This document shows positions 6,985 to 11,382 of a DNA stretch of 11,382 nt, in pieces. The notes beneath the pieces were generated by a model. That model did no database searches and was not told where the DNA came from. It saw only the letters and a program-made list of their open reading frames with translations. The position numbers and the translations under genes were made by a program. Position 1 is the stretch's first letter. Each line of letters begins with the position of its first letter. Origin of the DNA: Agromyces sp. (lineage in GTDB: Bacteria; Actinomycetota; Actinomycetes; Actinomycetales; Microbacteriaceae); the NCBI GenBank assembly GCA_031178025.1, contig JAPSJU010000050.1, positions 1 to 11,382 on the forward strand. Direction: 5' to 3'.

Positions 6985-7011
6985 GGAACGTGCAGACTGG
7001 GACTTCGCGTT
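6985..7011 (+). promoter_or_regulatory. Candidate ECF-sigma promoter of the FKBP lipoprotein gene
   Basis: GGAACG (6985-6990) and CGTT (7008-7011) are 17 bp apart, matching the GGAAC-N-CGTT pattern recognised by actinobacterial stress sigma factors such as SigE and SigH/SigR. Transcription would start near 7018, about 20 nt before the ATG at 7037. Control of a secreted folding catalyst by an envelope or thiol stress sigma factor would make sense. No sigma factor gene is in the window. The match is by eye only. Confidence 0.35.
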
Positions 7012-7036
7012 CCCGATCGAAACGAGACCCCTCCAC

Positions 7037-7993
7037 ATGAATCGTGCCCTGCGCCGCGCCGCGCCCGTCGCCGTTGCGTCCGTCGCGGCCCTGCTCCTCG
7101 CCGGTTGCGCCGGCAGCCCCGAGCCCACCGCCTCGGAGACCCCCGCCGCCGCCTGCATGGACGTCTCCTCCGGCGAGCTGAGCGACGGAGTGACCGTCGA
7201 GGGCGAGTTCGCCGCAGTCCCGACCGCGACCTTCACCACGCCGCTCGAGGCCGACGAGCTCGAGCGCACGATCGCCATCGAGGGGGACGGCGACGAGACT
7301 GAGGCCGGCGACCCGATCAACGCGATCGTCAGTGCGTTCTCGGGCACGAGCGGCGAGCAGGTCTTCTCGCAGCCGGCCACGATCACGGCCGGAGACGAGA
7401 CCGTGTTCGAGGCGTTCCGTGCGGGGATCGACTGCGTTCCCATCGGGACCCGCACCGTGACGGTGGCGCCCGCATCGACGCTCTACGGCGACACCGGCAA
7501 CGAGACGATCGGCGTGGCACCGGGCGAGACCGTCGTCATCGTCGTCGACGTCGTGGAGGTGCAGGAGGCCCTGACCCCGAGCGAGTGGACCGAGGACGTG
7601 CCCGAGGTGACGTTCGGTGAGGACGGCGCGGCCCCCACCGTGACCCTGCCCGACACCGCACCGCCCGCCGAGTACCAGATGAAGGTGCTCGAGGAGGGCG
7701 ACGGCGCCGAGGTGGCCGCCGGCGACACCGTCACGCTGCAGTACCAGGGCACGAGCTGGGACACCAAGGAGGTCTTCGACCAGAGCTACGGCGGTGACCC
7801 CGCCCAGTTCGCGACCGATCAGGTCATCCAGGGCTTCGGCGGCGCGCTCGTCGGACAGAAGGTCGGCACGAAGCTCATCGTCACCATCCCGCCGCAGTAC
7901 GCCTACGGCACCGACGCGGCGGCCCATGCCCTCGGCGGTCAGACGCTCGTCTTCCTCGTCGAGATCGAGGACACCGCGGCAGCGGCCGAGTAG
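7037..7993 (+). CDS. Secreted FKBP-type peptidyl-prolyl isomerase lipoprotein
   Basis: This 318-residue protein is predicted to be membrane-anchored on the outer face of the cell, where it would assist folding of exported proteins by isomerising prolyl bonds. The signal has basic MNRALRRAA, a hydrophobic core and lipobox LAGC with Cys24. The C-terminal FKBP domain (about 226-313) shows VAAGDTVTLQYQG, VIQGFGGALVGQKVGTK, the conserved PPQYAYG and the closing LVFLVEIED. Residues about 50-175 look like a second, diverged copy: FEAFRAGIDCVPIGTRTVTV, then a YG-containing loop and TVVIVVDVVEV parallel the same blocks, but the ligand-pocket aromatics are largely missing. An acidic linker of about 50 residues joins the two. 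The ATG at 7037 is chosen because it creates the lipobox; an upstream in-frame extension to 6884 would overlap the divergent gene. The ribosome binding site is weak. Confidence 0.88.
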   Translation: MNRALRRAAPVAVASVAALLLAGCAGSPEPTASETPAAACMDVSSGELSDGVTVEGEFAAVPTATFTTPLEADELERTIAIEGDGDETEAGDPINAIVSAFSGTSGEQVFSQPATITAGDETVFEAFRAGIDCVPIGTRTVTVAPASTLYGDTGNETIGVAPGETVVIVVDVVEVQEALTPSEWTEDVPEVTFGEDGAAPTVTLPDTAPPAEYQMKVLEEGDGAEVAAGDTVTLQYQGTSWDTKEVFDQSYGGDPAQFATDQVIQGFGGALVGQKVGTKLIVTIPPQYAYGTDAAAHALGGQTLVFLVEIEDTAAAAE

Positions 7994-8002
7994 TCGCCCG
8001 CT

Positions 8003-8038
8003 CGAACGGCCCGGACGGCATGCCGTCCGGGCCGTTCG
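8003..8038. terminator. 36-bp perfect palindrome after the FKBP gene, probable terminator
   Basis: The left arm CGAACGGCCCGGACGGCA (8003-8020) is followed directly by its exact reverse complement (8021-8038). Folded as RNA it gives a stem of about 16 bp with a tetraloop, starting 10 nt after the FKBP stop codon. Position and strength fit a transcription terminator. There is no T-tract downstream. Because the repeat is perfect it would look the same on either strand. Confidence 0.65.
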
Positions 8039-8124
8039 CGTGTCCCGGGGGTGCCCGATCGTCCGAGTCGCGCACCACGGAACGTGGACCGTCGCCGTCC
8101 TGAATGCTGCCTGAGAGCCGGGAA

Positions 8125-8153
8125 TGACCTCACCGTCCCGCGCGTTCTATCTA
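8125..8153 (+). promoter_or_regulatory. Candidate promoter of the hexapeptide-repeat gene
   Basis: TGACCT (8125-8130) and TATCTA (8148-8153) are separated by 17 bp. An alternative -10, TATGTT, overlaps at 8152-8157. Either places the transcription start near 8160-8165, at the beginning of the palindrome at 8161-8179. The AT-rich run around 8146-8158 stands out from the surrounding GC-rich sequence. Confidence 0.4.
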
Positions 8154-8160
8154 TGTTCAG

Positions 8161-8179
8161 GACGTGGAGTCTCCACGTC
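8161..8179. promoter_or_regulatory. 19-nt palindrome at the predicted start of transcription of the hexapeptide gene
   Basis: GACGTGGAG-T-CTCCACGTC is a perfect inverted repeat with a single central base. It overlaps the predicted transcription start and ends 2 nt before the AAGGAGG ribosome binding site of the hexapeptide-repeat gene. As DNA it would be a classic repressor operator; as RNA it could form an 8-bp hairpin next to the ribosome binding site. A related CCACG-GAA-CGTGG repeat lies upstream at 8075-8087. Function is inferred. Confidence 0.5.
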
Positions 8180-8193
8180 GGAAGGAGGACAAC

Positions 8194-8610
8194 GTGGGCA
8201 TCAGTTACGTCGAGTTCGAAGACGAAGCCGGGGTCCTGCGTCGCTACCGCAAGCACGCGAACGGGCGTGGCCTCGTGGCCACGACCGCGAAGGTCGACCC
8301 GACTGCGTTCGTCGACCCGACCGCCTACGTCGACCCCGGTGCCGAAGTGCAGCGCGGCGCCCAGATCGGTCCCGGCGGATGGGTGGATCGCGACGCCATC
8401 GTCGCCGAACGTGCCGTGGTCGGCGTCAACGTGCACGTCGGCCGCCGCGCCGTCGTCGGGCGCAATGCCGTCGTCGGCCCCTACGCGTCGATCGGCGCGG
8501 ACGCCCGGGTGCAGAACGGCGCTCGCGTGCCGCGCGAACTCACCATCGCCGACGGCGACGAGTACCGCGCCACCGGCGATGACCTGCGTCGGCTCGGTCT
8601 CGCCGCCTAG
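8194..8610 (+). CDS. Hexapeptide-repeat (left-handed beta-helix) protein of unknown function
   Basis: The protein has 138 residues. Residues 32-115 are 14 consecutive hexapeptides, such as AKVDPT, AFVDPT and AYVDPG, with Val or Ile at the third position of every unit. This is the signature of a left-handed parallel beta-helix of nearly five coils, as in LpxA/GlmU-type acyltransferases and gamma carbonic anhydrases. There is no long insertion loop and only one His in the helix (His81), so a catalytic or metal site typical of those enzymes is not evident. The first 31 residues are charged and the last 23 are a short polar tail (DGDEYRATGDDLRRLGLAA). The start is GTG at 8194, 5 nt after a strong AAGGAGG; an in-frame GTG at 8164 lies inside the palindrome and lacks such a site. 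Function is unknown: structural or an acyltransferase relative are both possible. Confidence 0.8.
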   Translation: MGISYVEFEDEAGVLRRYRKHANGRGLVATTAKVDPTAFVDPTAYVDPGAEVQRGAQIGPGGWVDRDAIVAERAVVGVNVHVGRRAVVGRNAVVGPYASIGADARVQNGARVPRELTIADGDEYRATGDDLRRLGLAA

Positions 8611-8631
8611 CAGGCGCGCCCTCCAGCAAGG

Positions 8632-8659
8632 GATGCCCCGAGCAGATGCTCGGGGCATC
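8632..8659. terminator. Bidirectional terminator hairpin between convergent genes
   Basis: GATGCCCCGAGCA (8632-8644) and TGCTCGGGGCATC (8647-8659) are exact 13-nt inverted arms separated by GA. As RNA this gives a stem of about 12 bp with a small loop. It lies 21 nt after the hexapeptide-gene stop and 1 nt from the end of the flavin monooxygenase gene on the other strand. No clear T-tract follows on either side. Confidence 0.7.
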
Positions 8660-8660
8660 G

Positions 8661-9731
8661 TCATGCGCGGGGCTGGTCGACGGCCGGCAGCAGTTCCCGT
8701 GCGAGCAGTTCGAGGGTCTGCTCGCGGCCGGGCGTGGCATCCGCCGGCTCATCCTGACGCGACCCGGCGATGGGCGCGACCATGATCTCGTCGATGCCGT
8801 GCCGCTCGGCGAGGCGGCGCAGTTCGGATGCCGCCGCCGGGGCGTCCCCGATGATCCACCGTCGCTCCATTCCGGCGATGAGCTCGTCGGCGACGGAGTC
8901 GGCCGGTGCCGACCCGGCCTCCTCGACCGTCTCGAGCGGCCGCATCGGGCGGTTCGTGCGAAGGCGTGCCATCGAATGCAGCTGCGGCAGCGCCCGCGCC
9001 CGTGCCTCCTCGACCGTCGGCGCGACCGAGGCGTTGACGGTGAGGAACGTCTCGGGAACGGGGTGCGCCTCGCTCGGCTGGTACTCCGTGCGGTAGAGCT
9101 CGAGTGCGCGTTCCAGGCCCTCGCCGGAGAAGTGGTTCGCGAACACGTAGGGCAACCCGAGCGAGGCGGCGAGCTTCGCCGAGTAGTCGCTCGAGCCGAG
9201 CAGCCAGAGCGTCGGGGCATCCGTCGCAGCAGGTGTCGCCGTGATCGGATACTCGCGTCCGCTCGTGAGCCGCAGCGTGGCGCCGTCGGGCTGGAGCAGC
9301 GAGGCGATGTCGGCGACGTGGTCGGGGAACCGGTCGACGTCGGCCGTCGGGCCCGAGATCCGCAGCAACTGGGTGATCACCGGGTCGCTGCCGGGTGCCC
9401 GACCGATGCCGAGGTCGATGCGGCCGGGCGCGATCGCCTCGAGCGCCGCGAACTGCTCGGCCACCACGAGCGGCGCATGGTTCGGCAGCATCACCCCGCC
9501 CGAGCCGACCCGGATCCGTTCGGTCCGCGCGACGGTCGCCGCGATGAGCACGGGCGGCGTCGTCGACGCGACCGCCGGCATGTTGTGGTGCTCGGCGAAC
9601 CAGTAGCGGGCGAAGCCGAGCCGGTCGGCGAGCTGGGCGAGGCGCAGGGATGCCGCGACGGCACCCGCGCTCGTCTGGCCGCTTCGCACGGGAACGAGAT
9701 CGAGCACGGACAGGCGCAGCGTGGAAGTCAT
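8661..9731 (-). CDS. Luciferase-like (LLM) flavin-dependent monooxygenase
   Basis: This 356-residue cytoplasmic enzyme has a TIM-barrel fold like the bacterial luciferase alpha chain. It would use reduced FMN (or possibly F420) and oxygen to oxidise an unknown substrate. It opens with LRLSVLDLVPVRSGQT and contains RYWFAEHHN (residues 43-50), GSGGVMLPNHAP (76-87) and RIDLGIGRAPG (104-114). These are diagnostic blocks of the luciferase-family oxidoreductase group 1. The later stretch LWLLGSSDYSAKLAASLGLPYVFANHFS is also typical. The ATG at 9731 gives the family's usual N-terminus. Its purine-rich AAAGGG directly abuts the start, which is too close for a normal ribosome binding site, so an upstream TTG at 9743 (four more residues) or leaderless translation remains possible. 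It is divergent from the FAD oxidase and convergent with the hexapeptide gene. Confidence 0.9.
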   Translation of the reverse strand: MTSTLRLSVLDLVPVRSGQTSAGAVAASLRLAQLADRLGFARYWFAEHHNMPAVASTTPPVLIAATVARTERIRVGSGGVMLPNHAPLVVAEQFAALEAIAPGRIDLGIGRAPGSDPVITQLLRISGPTADVDRFPDHVADIASLLQPDGATLRLTSGREYPITATPAATDAPTLWLLGSSDYSAKLAASLGLPYVFANHFSGEGLERALELYRTEYQPSEAHPVPETFLTVNASVAPTVEEARARALPQLHSMARLRTNRPMRPLETVEEAGSAPADSVADELIAGMERRWIIGDAPAAASELRRLAERHGIDEIMVAPIAGSRQDEPADATPGREQTLELLARELLPAVDQPRA

Positions 9732-9816
9732 CCCTTTCGGCAACCCGGCGCTCGCGCGAGGTATTCCGGGCTCGGGTCACCCCTGAGGCGAATGGAGGGC
9801 ACCCCCTGAAGTGGGA

Positions 9817-9829
9817 AGGTGTGGCACCT
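9817..9829. promoter_or_regulatory. Small inverted repeat between the divergent flavoenzyme genes
   Basis: AGGTG-TGG-CACCT has perfect 5-bp arms around a 3-bp centre. It lies in the 206-bp spacer between the flavin monooxygenase and the FAD oxidase, about 86 bp and 109 bp from their respective starts. A TACCGT hexamer just to the right (about 9842) could be a -10 for the rightward gene. This is a weak operator candidate. Confidence 0.25.
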
Positions 9830-9937
9830 CATTGGATGGGAGTACCGTTCGTGCGGTCGCGAGGACCCCTCGTGCCGTCCGCTCTCCAGAGCGCCAGTGC
9901 CGACGAACGCGACCCCACCCCCGAAAGGAACACACCC

Positions 9938-11382
9938 GTGAGCATCCCTCTTTCCCCCGGCACACCGCCGACCGACGAACCCGACGCCGCTGCGACGACG
10001 CTCGGCTCGGTCGTCATCCCCGACGTCGCCGAGGTGTACCCCCCTCGCGACGAGTTGCAGACCCCGACGCTCCTCGAGGAGCTCTCCCGGTTGGAGGACC
10101 GCATCGCCGGCCGGGTGTTCTCACCGGGCGCTCCCGGTTGGGACGAGGCGCGCGCCGCGTGGAACCTCGCAGTCGACCAGCGCCCCGCCGCCGTGGTGAT
10201 CGCCGGTCACGTCGACGACGTCGCGCACACCGTCGCCTCCGCCAGGGCCCTCGGCCTCGGAGTGGCCGCCCAGGGCACCGGCCACAACGCCGGTCCGCTC
10301 GCCGCCCGCAACGGACTCGCCGACGCCATCCTCCTGCGCACCTCCGAGCTGCGCGAGGTGCAGGTGGACGCCGAGCAGCACGTGGCGCGGGTCGCCCCCG
10401 GCGCGCTCTGGGGCGATGTCGTGGCGGCGCTCGCACCGTACGGGCTCGCCGCGCTCGCCGGTTCCTCCCATGACGTGGGCGTCGTCGGGTACACCCTCGG
10501 CGGCGGCGTGAGCTGGCTGGGGCGCTCCCACGGCCTCGCCGCGAACCAGGTGCTCGCGGTCGAGCTGGTGACCGCCGACGGCGAGCTTCGTCGTGTGGAT
10601 GCCGAGCACGATCCGGAGCTGTTCTGGGCCGTGCGCGGCGGAGGCGGCGACTTCGGCGTGGTGACCGCGATGGAGTTCCGGCTCTTCCCGGTCGCCGAGA
10701 TCGTCGCCGGCACGCTCTTCTGGCCGCTCGAGCGCACCGAGGAGGTCATGCAGGCCTGGGCCGAGTGGACCGCATCGGTCCCGGACTCCGTGACCTCCGT
10801 CGGACGCGTGCTCCGCTTCCCGCCCATGCCCGAACTGCCGCCGTTCCTCTCGGGCAAGTCCTTCGTCGTCGTCGAGGCCGCCATCCAGGAGTCGCCCGAC
10901 CGCGCCGATGCGCTCCTCGCTCCGCTCCGGGCCCTCCAGCCCGACATCGACACGGTGCATCCGCAGCCGGCCGGCGAGCTCCTGCAACTGCACATGGACC
11001 CGCCGGCACCGGTGCCGGGATACGGGGACGGCATGCTGCTCTCCGAGCTCCCCCCGGCCGCCGTCCGCGCCTTCGTGGAAGCGGTCGGTCCCGCCTCCGA
11101 CTCCACCCTCCTCTCGGCCGAGATCCGCCATGTCGGAGGCGGCCTGGCTCCCGAGGCGGCCTTCGAGTCCGCAGCCGCCCGGCGCACGCCCGAGCCCGGC
11201 GTCGTGGCCGGCTTCGACGCGGAGTACCTCGTCTTCGGCGTCGGCATCGCGGTGCCCGGATCCGCCGATGCCCTCGCCGCTTCCCTCGGGCGACTGCTCT
11301 CCCGCGTCGAGCCGTGGCGGGCCCCACTCGACTACTTCAACTTCGCCGAGCAGGAGCGGGGGGCCGAGCGGCTCTTCGGGGA
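9938..11382 (+). CDS. FAD-linked oxidase, berberine-bridge/PCMH type (partial, runs off right edge)
   Basis: An open frame of 481 codons runs without a stop to the window edge. The start is GTG at 9938, 7-8 nt after GAAAGGA. Residues 1-50 are a Pro/Asp-rich lead-in without a recognisable signal peptide. The PCMH-type FAD domain follows: RPAAVVIAGHVDDVAHTVA, then GTGHNAGPLAARNG with His116 at the position that carries covalent FAD in the family, then GVVGYTLGGGVSWLGRSHGLAANQV and LFWAVRGGGGDFGVVT. The stretch DYFNFAEQERGAERLFG near the edge looks like the start of the C-terminal BBE segment, so only a few tens of residues are probably missing. The second covalent attachment point, normally a Cys in the GxC-P-x-VG block, reads Ser177-His-Asp here. 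That suggests one covalent bond rather than two. Substrates in this family include sugars, alkaloids and polyketides; this one is unknown. Confidence 0.88.
   Translation, partial: MSIPLSPGTPPTDEPDAAATTLGSVVIPDVAEVYPPRDELQTPTLLEELSRLEDRIAGRVFSPGAPGWDEARAAWNLAVDQRPAAVVIAGHVDDVAHTVASARALGLGVAAQGTGHNAGPLAARNGLADAILLRTSELREVQVDAEQHVARVAPGALWGDVVAALAPYGLAALAGSSHDVGVVGYTLGGGVSWLGRSHGLAANQVLAVELVTADGELRRVDAEHDPELFWAVRGGGGDFGVVTAMEFRLFPVAEIVAGTLFWPLERTEEVMQAWAEWTASVPDSVTSVGRVLRFPPMPELPPFLSGKSFVVVEAAIQESPDRADALLAPLRALQPDIDTVHPQPAGELLQLHMDPPAPVPGYGDGMLLSELPPAAVRAFVEAVGPASDSTLLSAEIRHVGGGLAPEAAFESAAARRTPEPGVVAGFDAEYLVFGVGIAVPGSADALAASLGRLLSRVEPWRAPLDYFNFAEQERGAERLFG

Noticed and set aside
6884..7036. Earlier in-frame start for the FKBP lipoprotein
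   Set aside because: It would overlap the divergent methyltransferase start and place the lipoprotein signal internally.
6968..7927. Minus-strand open frame opposite the FKBP gene
   Set aside because: Translation is dominated by Gly, Arg, Asp and Leu without motifs; the plus strand carries a convincing signal peptide and FKBP domain.
8164..8193. Earlier GTG start for the hexapeptide protein
   Set aside because: It would lie inside the 19-nt palindrome at the predicted transcription start and lacks a Shine-Dalgarno, whereas GTG 8194 follows AAGGAGG.
9881..9892. GCTCT-CC-AGAGC mini-hairpin in the FAD oxidase leader
   Set aside because: With a workable loop only four base pairs remain; too weak to call.
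10121..11131. Minus-strand open frames opposite the FAD oxidase
   Set aside because: The plus-strand frame reads continuously through this region with conserved FAD-domain motifs; the antisense translations show none.

Overview
The window looks like chromosomal DNA from a high-GC actinobacterium, most likely of the Microbacteriaceae (Agromyces/Microbacterium type). This is inferred from the strong G/C bias at third codon positions, the use of GTG and TTG starts beside ATG, actinobacterial lipoprotein signals, and the gene families present. No tRNA, rRNA, CRISPR array, transposase or phage gene is visible. Gene density is high: the longest gene-free stretches are 4962-5184, 7994-8193 and 9732-9937, all under 300 bases, and each holds regulatory-looking structure described below.

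Region 1 (1-4961, minus strand) is a complete high-affinity ABC importer of the branched-chain amino acid/HAAT type, transcribed right to left: lipoprotein substrate-binding protein (3762-4961), LivH-type permease (2882-3751), a single polypeptide fusing the LivM-type permease to the LivG-type ATPase (841-2880), and the LivF-type ATPase (140-844). Spacings of 10 nt, 1 nt and a 4-nt ATGA overlap make this one operon. Its leader carries a perfect 7-bp inverted repeat resembling a TetR-family operator, just downstream of a candidate promoter. Beyond livF, the first 41 bases hold the N-terminus of another minus-strand gene with a strong Shine-Dalgarno.

Region 2 (5185-6929) holds a SseA-type two-domain sulfurtransferase on the plus strand and, convergent to it, a class I SAM-dependent methyltransferase. 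A GC-rich hairpin lies between them.

Region 3 (7037-8610, plus strand) holds a secreted lipoprotein with a C-terminal FKBP prolyl isomerase domain and a decayed N-terminal FKBP-like domain. It is preceded by a candidate ECF-sigma promoter and followed by a 36-bp perfect palindrome. Next comes a 138-residue protein made almost entirely of hexapeptide (left-handed beta-helix) repeats, preceded by a 19-nt palindrome at the predicted transcription start.

Region 4 (8661-11382) holds a luciferase-like flavin monooxygenase on the minus strand and, divergently, a plus-strand FAD-linked oxidase of the berberine-bridge type that runs open off the right edge.

The regions are functionally unrelated apart from the transporter operon and possibly the divergent flavoenzyme pair. 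No wholly new multi-gene system is evident. The most unusual signals are the LivM-LivG fusion, the hexapeptide protein with its palindromic leader, the operator at the transporter operon, and a window-wide excess of the hexamer GGATGC/GCATCC.
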